Origin: Dromiciops gliroides | Lineage: Eukaryota > Chordata > Mammalia > Microbiotheria > Microbiotheriidae | DNA length: 64,000 nucleotides | Reading direction: 5' to 3' | Assembly (NCBI RefSeq): GCF_019393635.1 | Contig: NC_057863.1 | Span: 644,904,660 to 644,968,659 of the forward strand | Shown: positions 12,801 through 20,690 of the stretch, piece after piece | How the letters are laid out: each line of letters opens with the position of its first letter | Numbering within the stretch: position 1 is the first letter of the stretch | Program-made: the position numbers and the translations under genes | Notes under the pieces: generated by a model | Told to the model about the DNA's origin: nothing | The model's database searches: none | What the model saw: the letters and a program-made list of their open reading frames with translations, nothing else

Positions 12801-15800
12801 TGATGATTGGGTGAGTGTAAATAGCAATTGTTTCTGCTTTGGCCAGAAACCCTGAGAGTCTTCCCCTCCCAGACTGATTTTTTTTTTTTACTAGGTAAAA
12901 GAAGCCATTTTTTCTGCTTCATTTCACTGAATGGGTGTTGCTCCAGGCAAACTGAGACCTGGGAAAGACCTTAGCTTAAAAAGGCCAACTACATCCTTGG
13001 CCATTTCCAGTTGTCCTGATCTATATCTTGCCACTGGACCCAGATGGCTCCAGAGGAGAGAGTGAGGCTGGTGACTGTGTATAGTCTTGCCTCCCTTAAA
13101 TCCAATTCACTTGCAAGTTATAACATCACCCTCTTGATGTCATTGGTCCTCTTCGAGAACAGAAGACAAGTAACAAATAACAACAATCCTGACTCCAGAT
13201 ACAGAATTCTATCAATGGTACTACCTAGTTGAGTAGTGGGTTGCAGATACAAAATGCTGAAATAAGAGTGCCTTTTGTGCCTGAACTTCTAGAAAAGGTC
13301 ACCAACTGAAGAAAAGGATTGTGGTAGCCATGGGGTAGGAAAGGAGTGATACTGGGAAGAAGGGGATGCATAGAAAAGTATGGAGGTGCTTCCACTTCCT
13401 CTCCATTCAATTTTTTCTTAACTCTTTATGACCCAGTTTCCAACCACACCATTCCACCAAAAATCTTCTTTCTAGAGTTAACAATGATCTCTTAGTTGAC
13501 AAATCCAATGGCCTTTTCTCAATCCTCATTCTCTTTGTAACCTTTGACCCTGTTTATCACTCTCATCCCTAATACTATCTTCTCTTTAGGTTTTCATGGG
13601 ACCACTATCTCCTGGTTATCCTCCTACCCATATGAGCCCTCCTTTGCTGGATCTTCCTCTAATTGTGCCCTAGGTGATCCACAGTGTCCTGTCCTGGGCT
13701 CTCTTCTCTTCTTCCACTATACTACTTCACTTGGTGATCTCATTAGCTGATATGGATTGAAGGAACATCTCCATGCAAATAATTCTCAAATTTATCTATC
13801 CTGCCCAGATGTACCTAGCCTATCCATCTCTGCTGACCTCCAACTCGAATCACCAATAGCCTTTCTGGACATCTTTTTTTCTTCTTTCTGGACATCTTGA
13901 ACTGGACATCCAGCAGACATTTTTTTTTTAAACGAGGCAGTGAGGGTTAAGTGACTTGCCCAAGGTCACACAGCTAGTGTTAAGTGTCTGAGGCCGGATT
14001 TTAACTCAGGTCCTCCTGAATCCAGAGCCGGTGCTCTATCCACTGCACCACCTAGCTGCCCCCTCCAGCAGACATCTTAAACTCAGAATGTCCAAAACTG
14101 AACTCCTTATTTTTCCCCCTAAAGCTCACCCCCAACCCCCCCACCCGCTCCTAATCCCATCCTTTCAGTCTCTCAGGCTCAAAACCTAGTTGTCACACTC
14201 TTTCTCATGCTTCATATCAAATCTGTTGCCAAGGTCTGTTCATTTTACCCTTTCCTCTTTCTCTCCTCTGACACTGCCATCCCCTACCACCATAGGACTT
14301 CGGCATCTCACACCTGCACTATTGTAACAACCTGCTGGTGGGTCTGCCTGCCTCAAGCCTCTCCCCACTCTAGTCCATCCTCTATTCAGCCACTAAAGTG
14401 ATTTTCCTCCAGTACAGTTCTGATCATGTTACCCTCCCTACTTAATAAACTCCAGTGGCTCCCTTTTACCTGGAGGATCAAATACAAAATCTTCTGTTTG
14501 GCATTCAAAGTCATTCATGGGGGGCAGCTAGGTGGCGCAGTGGATAAAGCACTGGCCTTGGATTCAGGAGAACCTGTGTTCAAATCCAGCCTCAGACACT
14601 TGACACTTACTAGCTGTGTGACCCTGGGCAAGTCACTTAACCCTCGTTGCCCCACAAACAAAACAAAACAAAACAAACAAAAAGCAAAGTCATTCATAAT
14701 TTAGCCTCTCTTCACCCCCAGTCCCCCAATATCTCCAGTCCTCTAACACCTTATTTTCCACCTTACTCTTTGATCCAGTGACACTGGGCTCCTGGCTGTT
14801 CCACAAACAAGACATTCCATCTCTCAGCTCTGTGCATCTTCTCTGGCTATCCCCCCCCCCCCATGCTTGGAATTATCTACACCTTCACCTTCACCTTCAG
14901 CTGCCAGATTTTGGTTGTTGTTTTTTTTTTAAGTCCCAACTAAATCCCATCTTTTTTTGTCATTTGTTTTGGTTTTGGTTTTTTTTGGTGAGGCAATTGG
15001 GGTTAAGTGACTTGCCCAGGGTCACACAGCTAGTAAGTGTCAAGTGTCTGAAACCAGATTTGAACTCAGGTCCTCCTGAATCCAGGGCTGGTGCTCTATC
15101 CACTGCGCCACCTAGCTGCCCCTAAATCCCATCTTCTACAGGAAATCTACTGCAGTTCTTCTTAATTCAAGTGCCATCTCTCTGCTAATTATTCATTTAG
15201 CATGTATATATAGCTTGCTTTATATATATATATGTTTGCATGTTGTCTCCCCCTCAGGGGCAGGGACTATCTTTTGTCTCTTTCTTTATCCCCACTGCTC
15301 ACTTAGCACAGTGCCTGGCACATAGTAGATGTTTAATAAATGTTTATTACATGACAATTAAATAAGTGAACAAAGTGTGAGAAATTCCTAGATACCTCTA
15401 TTGAAGCAATCACTCAATCCAAGTTATAACACAGGTGTGAAAAGTCCGCAAATAATTTGGACAAAATGAAAAGATGTTACACAGGAAGTATATTGGAATT
15501 GGACAAAAAGATCCAGTAATGCCCTGTGGGGCTTGGATGAAAAGAAAGTGAATTTGGAATCTAGCATTGGAGTGACATAGCCATAGCAATTTCAGGCAAG
15601 CTCCTGAGAGAGGTCTGCCTTGATGGAAGGCAACTAGGTTGGATCATAGGGAATTACTAATTTACTACAATAAAAACAGAGTTCCATCCAAGGGCAGAGA
15701 TGGATAGAGTATGCAGTTCTCAGGTATGATGTCGTGACACCTTATAGCATGTGTGACAGTGAGATGAATCTTAGTGGTGATAAATACACTTAAAAAAAGG

Positions 15801-18800
15801 ATTGATAAGCAATTTGGATTCACAAGGGGGCCCATGTACATTTCTCTAAATTACACTCTCATAGTGGAGTCTCGATTATTTAACTAAGGAGTTCCCTGGG
15901 TCTTTAGCAAAGATTAGACAAGTCAGGGGGTGGAAATGAGAGTCAAACTCACCTGTTTCTTTGTCCATCCTGTTTCCCCAGAACGACTGCCTGAGGACCT
16001 GTACTGTGAGACGCTGGGGAAAATTCTGCATCATGTGAAGGCGCCTGTGACTGTGGGCCTTTATGGGCCGTGTAGGCATCGTCTGAGTTGGTTCATGGAG
16101 AGGATTAAAAGTATGTACATGGAGGGGGTAGCTAGGTGGTGCAGTGAATAAAGCACCGGCCCTGAATTCAGGAGGACCTGAGTTCAAATCCGGTCTCAGA
16201 CACTTGACACTTACTAGCTGTGTGACCCTGGGCAAGTCACTTAACCCCAATTGCTTCGCCAACAAAAAGGAAAGAAAAGTGGATGGCAGAAGACAGAATT
16301 CAGGAATTAGGAGATCTAGACATTTCAGTCGGAAGCTTCCCTGAGCAAGCACATGTCCTGTTTTCTTGTGTTTCGGCTGTTAGCTGGTTGCTTGAGGGGT
16401 GAGGGGGAATAAAGGAAAGAAAATCAATCCTCTCCAACTTTTCTGGAGGTTTAAGGGTGAGAAATCTTGAGAAAAGACCAGAAGAGATGAAGCCACACTT
16501 GGAGACCAAAAACAGTCAAATTCTCCCGACAAGTCTATCCCTTTGGGTCATAGACACCTAGTCACGAGGAGGAAGCTCCACTACATGGCGCCTATATCCC
16601 CAAACCCTCTGACAAGTCCCACAGCTTCAGTCTAGATGCATGGGACGGTCCCTCCTACTGACAAAAGTACAAGCCATGTCATTTCATGAGTAGCATAGAG
16701 ACTCAGCAAATGCAGCAGGGCATCTCCTGATCACCCCCACTATACTTCAAAGCCCTGCTCAAGACCTTCCTTCTAGCCAAGGACTTTCTTATTCTCCGTA
16801 ACTGCTGGTATACCCAATGTTACTGCATATATACCTTTTTTTTTTCAGGGCAATGAGGGTTAAGTGACTTGCCCAGGGTCACACAGCTAGTAAGTGTCAA
16901 GTGTCTGAGGCCGGATTTGAACTCAGGTCGTCCTGAATCCAGGGCTGGTGCTTTATCCACTGTGCCACCTAGCTGCCCCGAGGGCAGGCATTATTTTGTT
17001 GGTTTTTTCCCTATATCTCCAGCTTCTACCATAGTACTTGGTACATAGCAGTCATTTAATACCTCCTGACATTAAATTCTTCCCCCTACAGATTATATCC
17101 TGATTGAAGTGGATCGAACTGAAGAGAGTTCCAACTCCCAGTGTAGTATTCAGCATTTGATTCACTTCTACCATCAAATGCTCCTTCTATTGAAAATTGC
17201 CATGTGTGTGCCCAAGGTCCCAGCAGACAAGGTCGGGGTCAAGACCCACTACATCTTTGTCCCCTTCCAGGCCTGGGAGTTTGCTGGCAGTGACTTCCTC
17301 TGGGCCGGCCTGGTCACCACCCTCTGTAGCCGCATTGAGGAGAAATATTGGCTACCACTGATTTTTTACAAGCTTTTTGGGATCCCTGTGCAGGATCCCA
17401 CAGAAGCCCCAAGAAAACAGAGACATCGAGTGATGAAACGTCACCTTAAACGAATGCTGTTTCTCTTCTTGGTGATCACTCTCATTATTATTGGCTTCTA
17501 CTCCTTTATTTTCGACTTGGACACCTTTGACACCATGAAGAGACTCTTGATCCCTGGGGTCCCAATAAGTATAATGACTATGTGGAGTCTTGGGCGAGGG
17601 ATATACAATTTTTTCCAGAACTCTGAGGAAAGCATCAACAAGCTTATGAATGATACCACGTGCTCTAACCAGCTGGGCTTCATGCATTCTGTGAAGGAGG
17701 AGGCCAGTGTCCTCACCAAATTCTTGGGTGTCTTGGGGGCATACAACAAAAGTCAGATCAAGGTGGTGCTTCAGATCAGCCACCTAGATGCCTGCCCCCC
17801 TGAGAAGGTGATGGGCGCCCTGGAAGCCCTCTGCATCCTCCACTCGGACCCCAAAGCCCCATTTATCTCCATTCTGGCTGCTGACTCCAAGGTTATTGCT
17901 GACAGTGTGGAGAGGTCCAAGAAGGTGGGCAGCCTCACTGGGAGTGGCTACCAGTACCTGAATCAGCTCATCACACTACCCTTTTCTGTGCCCCACATGA
18001 ACAGGGAAGACAAGAAGAATCTCCTGGATGAGATTAAACATTCAGGAAAGCCAGACAAACAGGACTGCCAGGTGAAGGCGAGGAGCTGGCAGCCTGCAAA
18101 ACACAAAGGTGACTTTGAAGAAGGGAGGAAGAACAGGGATCTGGGAGCCAGTGTTACTGACCAATTCCAAACAATCATCACCCATCTTAAGGAAGAGAAG
18201 GTTGCTAAGTTTCTCCCAAATAACCAAGCCCACATGGAGCGGGTGGTTTATACGAGCTGGATCACCCTGAAACTCAGGGAACAGAAATTCAAGGATAAGC
18301 TAAGATTGGGACCAGAGCAGATACTGTCCACAGAGGAAGAAGTATTCCCCAAGAAGGGAGAGGAGAAGCAACAGCTGCCTATGACAAAATGGGAAGCGGG
18401 AGACCCCCTCCTGAATCAGGACAGTGAGGTCTGCAGGGAAGTCATCGCCTGGGTCCTCCTGGCCAATGAGTGGCCGTTCCGGGTGAGCTGGCTGCTCCAG
18501 TGTGCTGAAGACAACCAGCAGTGGAGGGAGATACATGAGCATGGCAAGAGACAGAATGACCAGGAGCCCACAGTGGAGGCCCAAAGGGACTCTGGGAAGG
18601 GCAATGGCAACAGACCCTATTATCCGGAATCCCAGGACTCCATCAAGCTGGAGGATAGCCTGAGCCAGGCATTCGTCAAGGCTGTTGCCGAGCTGGATAG
18701 TGTCAAGGAGGAAGTGAGGAAGCTCATGGAGCTGGATGGGGACCCGGAGATCTTCTTCAAAATGCTGCATTTCCTACACCATGAGTTCAGATTCACCGTG

Positions 18801-19801
18801 AAGAAGGCCCTAGACTACTGGGGAATCACGACTAGCCTAGACAGGTCCCTGAAGCGACACATGGAGCTGATCCGAAGCAGCCGACACTGAAGCAAGCCGC
18901 CAGGTGTCATCGGTTCCTCCCACTGTCCCTGCTGAAGATGTCCACAGAAGAAGTGTGCCAGGCAGTGAGGAGCTGGAATGGGGTGGGGAGGGGGTCTGGT
19001 CTGTCTCCTCCCTTCCTCACACTTGTCCTTTCCTTTCCCAGCACTTCTCTCCCTTGCCATCCTCATCTGTCCCCTTTGTTTTTTGGGGGTTTTTTGGGGT
19101 TTTTTTTAGTGAGGCAATTGGGGTTAAGTGACTTGCCCAGGGTCACACAGCTAGTAAGTGTTAAGTGTCTGAGGTCGGATTTGAACTCAAGTACTCCTGA
19201 CTCCAGGGCCGGTGCTCTATCCACTGAGCCACCTAGCTGCCCCTTCCTTTTGTTTTTTTGCAGGGCAATGAGGGTTAAGTGACTTGCCCAGGGTCACACA
19301 GCTAGTAAGTATGAAGTGTCTGAGGCCAGATTTGAACTCAGGTCCTCCTGAATCCAGGGCCAGTGCTTTATCCACTGTGCCACCTAGCTGCCCCCCATCT
19401 GTCCCCTTTGAAGGACTAGGATTGGGAAGACTTGACCTTCTCTTTGGGGCCAGAAACAGCTCACTCCCTAACTCCCAGCCATTCTCCTTCTCTCACAGCT
19501 GAAGCAGAACAGCAGCCAACTGGGCATCTCTGAAACCAACATGAAGCAGTACATGGAGAAGATCCGGAAGGAGAATCTGAATGGACGAGCCTTGGTTTAC
19601 AGCCTTAACTCTGAGATCAGGCAGACCCTGGGCATGACCCTGGGGGACTGGGCCAGTTTCAGTATCAGCTTCCTCAATGTCCTGCCTGAGGCCAACTCCA
19701 CCCTAGCAGCTACCCTGAGGGAGCAGGGGTGTGGGGGGAAAGTAGTCAATGAAATCTGGGGTGCAGGGAACCAGTTGAATGTGCAGGGCCAATTAGACTG
19801 A
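1978..19801 (+). CDS. NKPD1: NKPD1-like KAP-family P-loop NTPase (5 exons)
   Basis: KAP NTPases are membrane-associated P-loop proteins related to KIDINS220; the cellular role of NKPD1 is poorly known. The exons I can join are 1978-2029 (from ATG), 4408-4470, 15982-16110, 17092-18964 and 19499-19801. The first four junctions have GT/AG borders and matching phase and give about 680 residues before TGA at 18888. Residues 64-74 (GLYGPCRHRLS) sit at the Walker A position but lack GKS/T. KAP hallmarks follow: FQAWEFAGSD near 140, two membrane segments near 203-222 and 234-252, and a Walker B-like KVVLQISHLDAC near 305-316. The last exon encodes the SAM-like C-terminus, but about 75 bases before it are in another frame, so the C-terminus may be lost or the sequence may carry an indel. 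Upstream non-coding exons are possible. A decayed copy lies at 28390-30415. Family assignment is firm; orthology to human NKPD1 is an inference. Confidence 0.85.
2159..2309 (-). repeat. tRNA-headed CORE-SINE
   Basis: The plus strand starts with a T tract and ends CACCTAGCCACCCC, so the element is antisense. It carries CACACAGCTAGTAAGTG in the core. It lies in intron 1 of the NKPD1-like gene, immediately left of a second antisense copy. Confidence 0.95.
2325..2474 (-). repeat. CORE-SINE, second of an antisense pair
   Basis: Full length, antisense, separated from the previous copy by about 15 bases. It ends in CACCTAGCTGCTCCCC. Confidence 0.95.
2475..2883. other. Intronic sequence with no recognised feature
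   Basis: Nothing beyond intron 1 sequence of the NKPD1-like gene can be supported. Confidence 0.4.
2884..3600 (-). repeat. L1 3' end split by a SINE
   Basis: The pieces at 2884-3200 and 3351-3600 read on the minus strand as the end of L1 ORF2 and its 3' UTR. The markers are CAATTGGGGAATGGC near 3505 and the GGAAGG-rich tail near 2940. A sense CORE-SINE at 3201-3350 interrupts it. Confidence 0.75.
3201..3350 (+). repeat. CORE-SINE inside L1
   Basis: Full length, sense, from GGGGCAGCTAGGTGGC to a 12-base A tail. It is younger than the L1 it splits. Confidence 0.95.
3796..3964 (-). repeat. CORE-SINE with TTTTG-rich tail
   Basis: Antisense and full length. The tail is an expanded TTTTG tract and the element ends CACCTAGCCGCCCC. 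Confidence 0.95.
4046..4187 (-). repeat. CORE-SINE with clear target duplication
   Basis: Antisense. TATTATATACATTT occurs on both sides, consistent with L1-type target-primed insertion. Confidence 0.95.
4408..4470 (+). CDS. NKPD1: NKPD1-like exon 2
   Basis: A TTTTTTTTTTCATAG acceptor and a GTGAGT donor bound 63 bases. They encode 20 whole codons (SESEPTSPIPEAGFNITKRK) plus split Ser and Lys codons that join in phase to both neighbours. Confidence 0.65.
4843..5515. other. Unclassified AT-rich stretch around a SINE
   Basis: Outside the SINE at 4934-5084 the sequence has the look of an old interspersed repeat (several AATAAATT-like motifs), but I cannot name a family. No exon is evident. Confidence 0.3.
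4934..5084 (-). repeat. CORE-SINE
   Basis: Antisense, with GGATAATATTTTA-type target duplication on both sides. Confidence 0.95.
5516..5660 (+). repeat. CORE-SINE
   Basis: Sense, full length, ending AATTGCCTCACT plus A9. Confidence 0.95.
5761..5882 (-). repeat. CORE-SINE lacking its tail
   Basis: Antisense. The 3' tail is missing and the core is shortened near CTAGTGTCAAG. It abuts the U6 pseudogene. Confidence 0.85.
5886..5988 (-). pseudogene. RNU6: U6 snRNA pseudogene
   Basis: The plus strand reads GGGGCCATGCTAATCTTCTC preceded by TGTGTGTCATCCTT, the reverse complement of the U6 central and 3' regions. Nearly the full 106-base gene is present with scattered substitutions, including one that turns the usual GCGCAAGG into GTGTAAGG. 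No U6 promoter elements were identified, so it is probably an L1-mobilised retrocopy. Confidence 0.85.
5992..6230 (+). repeat. L2/CR1-type LINE 3' fragment
   Basis: CTCCTAATTGGTCTC followed by CCAATCTCTCC and CCATCTCC matches the pattern seen in the better-preserved L2-type copies at 14340 and 28290. Confidence 0.65.
6231..6744. other. Intronic sequence, partly an old repeat
   Basis: The part near 6250-6340 (TGCTTGCTATTTGCCAAGCC, then ACAGAGTTTGCACTCTAATT) resembles an ancient mammalian repeat also present near 53200 and 56980. The rest is unassigned. Confidence 0.35.
6745..7000 (+). repeat. Mar1-type long SINE
   Basis: A CORE-SINE head is followed by the extended 3' body CATCTGTAAAATGA..GGAGAAGG and GGGGATCACGAAGAGTCAGA, ending before ACCAACCAATC. 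It is more diverged than the short SINEs. Confidence 0.85.
7001..7815. other. Intronic sequence with no recognised feature
   Basis: Short open frames here have no splice, codon or similarity support. Confidence 0.4.
7816..7970 (+). repeat. MIR
   Basis: Diverged sense MIR with CTTACTAGCCCTGTGATC in the core and GGTTGTTGTGAGGACTAAA at the 3' end. Confidence 0.7.
7975..8134. repeat. CA/TG and TA-rich microsatellite
   Basis: Imperfect ACACAT/ATGTGT repeats. The same kind of repeat resumes at 8480 on the other side of an LTR, so the array was probably one locus before the insertion. Confidence 0.85.
8135..8479 (+). mobile_element. Solo LTR of an endogenous retrovirus (fossil)
   Basis: A segment of about 345 bases begins TGTAACGATTGG and ends TTAGACA, with the TG..CA termini of an LTR. 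AATAAATGCTTAAAAG lies near the 3' side. No internal viral region flanks it, so it appears to be a solo LTR left by recombination. Its family within the retroviruses is not determined; the short flanking duplication cannot be read because the flanks are microsatellite. Confidence 0.6.
8480..8570. repeat. ACAT/CTAT microsatellite
   Basis: Imperfect ATACATACACA and CTATCTATCTATC repeats, the right part of the array interrupted by the LTR. Confidence 0.85.
9088..9238 (+). repeat. CORE-SINE
   Basis: Sense, flanked by the exact duplication GAGAATGAGCATGCTGG. Confidence 0.95.
9239..9616. other. Intronic stretch with a short CAC repeat
   Basis: The only recognisable element is an imperfect CAC/CAT repeat near 9562-9592. 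Confidence 0.4.
9617..9870 (+). repeat. Mar1-type long SINE
   Basis: Sense and near full length, with CATCTGTAAAATGAGCTGG and the 3' end AACAACAACAGCAG. Confidence 0.9.
9871..10690. other. Intronic sequence with no recognised feature
   Basis: Mostly single-copy in appearance. No exon of the NKPD1-like gene could be placed here. Confidence 0.4.
10691..10880 (-). repeat. MIR
   Basis: Antisense MIR from TTTAGCACCTACTATG through CCCCATCTTACAG to GCTCAGGGTCACATAGCTAG. Confidence 0.85.
11090..11840 (-). repeat. L1 3' end carrying a SINE
   Basis: The piece at 11408-11840 reads antisense as the L1 3' UTR (ACATGACTAATGCAGAAATA on the minus strand; GGAGGGAGGGAAGGG). A CORE-SINE sits on its tail side at 11242-11407. 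GATCAAGATTCTT near 11088 and GATCAGGATTCTA near 11839 look like the L1 target duplication. Confidence 0.75.
11242..11407 (-). repeat. CORE-SINE
   Basis: Antisense with a TTTG-rich tail, ending CACCTAGCTGGCCC, inserted in the L1 tail. Confidence 0.95.
11841..12554. other. Intronic sequence with no recognised feature
   Basis: No exon or repeat family could be assigned. Confidence 0.4.
12555..12770 (-). repeat. MIR
   Basis: Antisense MIR with TTTGCAGATGAAGAAACTGAGG in the middle and TCTTCCTGACTCCAGG at the head end. Confidence 0.75.
12790..13180 (+). repeat. Composite marsupial repeat ending in AACAAC
   Basis: The first part (12800-12945, GCCAGAAACCCTGAGAG) has a second copy at 46050-46190. 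The second part (12945-13180, with CCAGTTGTCCTGATC and TGCCACTGGACCCAGATGG) occurs inverted at 22745-22960. It ends ACAAATAACAAC. Family name not known to me. Confidence 0.65.
13181..13429. other. Intronic sequence with no recognised feature
   Basis: Nothing could be assigned. Confidence 0.35.
13919..14062 (-). repeat. CORE-SINE in L2
   Basis: Antisense, flanked by the duplication CCAGCAGACAT. Confidence 0.95.
14520..14680 (+). repeat. CORE-SINE in L2
   Basis: Sense, AAAC-rich tail, flanked by the duplication CAAAGTCATTCAT. Confidence 0.95.
14952..15122 (-). repeat. CORE-SINE in L2
   Basis: Antisense, flanked by the duplication TAAATCCCATCTT. Confidence 0.95.
15356..15981. other. Intron before NKPD1-like exon 3
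   Basis: No repeat or exon recognised until the CTGTTTCCCCAG acceptor. Confidence 0.4.
15982..16110 (+). CDS. NKPD1: NKPD1-like exon 3 (P-loop exon)
   Basis: A strong acceptor and a GTATGT donor bound 129 bases. The exon encodes an amphipathic lead-in (RLPEDLYCETLGKILHHVK) and VTVGLYGPCRHRLSWF, which occupies the KAP P-loop position. The usual GKS/T of Walker A is absent. Split Lys and Asn codons join in phase to exons 2 and 4. Confidence 0.8.
16123..16280 (+). repeat. CORE-SINE close to a splice donor
   Basis: Sense copy whose head begins about 12 bases after the exon 3 donor. Confidence 0.9.
16281..16835 (+). other. NKPD1-like intron segment shared with the second copy
   Basis: The right part matches 28680-28860: TCCCTCCTACT near 16650 pairs with the same string near 28695, and TGATCACCCCCACTA at 16728 pairs with 28755. 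The LINE-type tail in both copies shows that it pre-dates the duplication. Confidence 0.65.
16836..16979 (-). repeat. CORE-SINE present only in copy 1
   Basis: Antisense and full length. The corresponding place in the second NKPD1-like copy (about 28865-28920) has no SINE. Confidence 0.95.
17092..18964 (+). CDS. NKPD1: NKPD1-like exon 4 (KAP core)
   Basis: The frame is open from the acceptor TTCCCCCTACAG to TGA at 18888, 598 codons. Order: FVPFQAWEFAGSD, LWAGLVTTLC, a basic loop, a hydrophobic segment LFLFLVITLIIIGFYSFIF, a second one LLIPGVPISIMTMW, KVVLQISHLDACPPEKV, FISILAADSKVI (the KAP sensor-like strand) and GYQYLNQLITLPFSVP. A long variable linker and a helical C-terminal part with HHEFRFTVKKALDYWGI follow. 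After the stop, a second frame carries RCHRFLPLSLLKMSTEEVCQA up to a GTGAGG donor at 18965. That frame, not the first, joins in phase to the exon at 19499. Confidence 0.85.
19098..19243 (-). repeat. CORE-SINE, left of a tandem pair
   Basis: Antisense. Together with the next copy it is flanked by one duplication, CATCTGTCCCCTTTG (19065 and 19396), so one SINE landed in or beside the tail of the other. Confidence 0.95.
19249..19395 (-). repeat. CORE-SINE, right of a tandem pair
   Basis: Antisense, TTTTTTTGCAGGGCAATGAGG start, a slightly different subtype (GCAGGGCAATGAGG rather than GTGAGGCAATTGGGG). Confidence 0.95.
19499..19801 (+). CDS. NKPD1: NKPD1-like last exon (SAM-like domain)
   Basis: An acceptor CCTTCTCTCACAG leads to 100 codons ending in TGA. 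MKQYMEKIRKENLNGRALVY and GMTLGDWASFSISFL match the C-terminal SAM-like fold of the KIDINS220/NKPD1 family (Ile-Arg-Lys..Asn-Gly-Arg, then GDW). The phase-0 start fits a donor after GCA at 18962-18964, giving STEEVCQA joined to LKQNSSQLGIS. The exon itself is intact. No AATAAA is obvious soon after the stop; AATAAA at 20250 is one candidate. Confidence 0.75.
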   Translation: MKQNSSQLGISETNMKQYMEKIRKENLNGRALVYSLNSEIRQTLGMTLGDWASFSISFLNVLPEANSTLAATLREQGCGGKVVNEIWGAGNQLNVQGQLD

Positions 19802-20054
19802 AGCCCCAACTTATCCTGACATTCAAGGCTTCCTTCCCCTACCCACATCCTCCATTCAAATTAGCATGGCATCCTCCTCTGCCCCGCTCTCCTCCAACAC
19901 CCTTTTCCTTATCCTCTTCACCCTTCTCATTTCCCCCCTTCCTTCAGCACCCACCTCAGATCCCATATACTTCTGGAAAGCCCTTCTTGTCCAGACGAAC
20001 CTCCAAGCATCTCTCCTGGCTGAGCTCCTCCAGCTTTCCCCATCACTAGGTGCT

Positions 20055-20180
20055 TAAAATAACAATGATAGCACCCATTTATATAGGCTCTTACTGCTTA
20101 CAAAGTGTCCTCCTCTAGACCTTTTACCGGGAAGGTTCAGAGAGGTGAAGGCACTTTCCAGAAATCACACAGCAAGAAAA
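20055..20180 (-). repeat. MIR in the NKPD1-like 3' flank
   Basis: Antisense MIR (ACCGGGAAGGTTCAGAGAGG, AATCACACAGCAAG). A matching copy lies after the second NKPD1-like unit near 30190-30345, so it is older than the duplication. Confidence 0.6.
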
Positions 20181-20374
20181 GGAGACTAGGAGCCTTGGAC
20201 ATGGCCCACGACACTTTCTCCTCTTATATGATGTTGCCTTTACTTAGAATAAATTACCTATTGTCAATATTCTTTTCTTTTGGGGAGTTTGTTAAATTCA
20301 CAATTAAAACTTTTTTTTTCTTAAAAAGAATGAATAGGAATTACAGAGCCGAGAGGGACCTTGGAAACAGAATT

Positions 20375-20690
20375 CTTTTTTAAAAATTCAATTCAATTTA
20401 ATTCAATTCAATTTTCAGTTCCAAATCATCTCTATCCTATTACTCCCTCCCTCAGCCATTGAAAAGGCAAGAAATATGATACACATTACATATATGAAGT
20501 AAAAAAAACCCCATTATTTCTGCATTAGGAAACATATGCCACCATAGTTACTCTGTTTATCAGTTCTCTATTTGGAGATGGACAGTGTTTTTCATCATGA
20601 ATCCTTTGGAATTATAGTAGATCATTGTATTGATTAGAGTAGGTCGGTCTTTCACAGTTGATTATTCTTATACTATTGTTATTACCGGTA
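20375..20690 (-). repeat. L1 3' UTR
   Basis: Antisense L1 tail with CAGTTCCAAATCATCTC and TCATCATGAATCCTTTGGAA. An AATTC pentamer repeat marks the tail end at 20385-20420. Confidence 0.75.

Larger units (their letters stand above)
13430..15355 (+). repeat. L2/CR1-type LINE, RT fragment to 3' end, with three SINEs
   Basis: Around 13590-13745 a decayed frame reads CPVLGSLLFFHYTTSLGD, the GVPQGSVLGPLLF-type block of L2/CR1 reverse transcriptases. The 3' region follows, with CAATAAACTCCAGTGGCT-like text near 14445 and the classic end CACAGTGCCTGGCACATAGT at 15307. SINEs at 13919, 14520 and 14952 interrupt it. Confidence 0.8.

Noticed and set aside
17352-18770. Minus-strand frames of 83-156 codons opposite NKPD1-like exon 4
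   Set aside because: They are shadows of the long coding frame on the plus strand.
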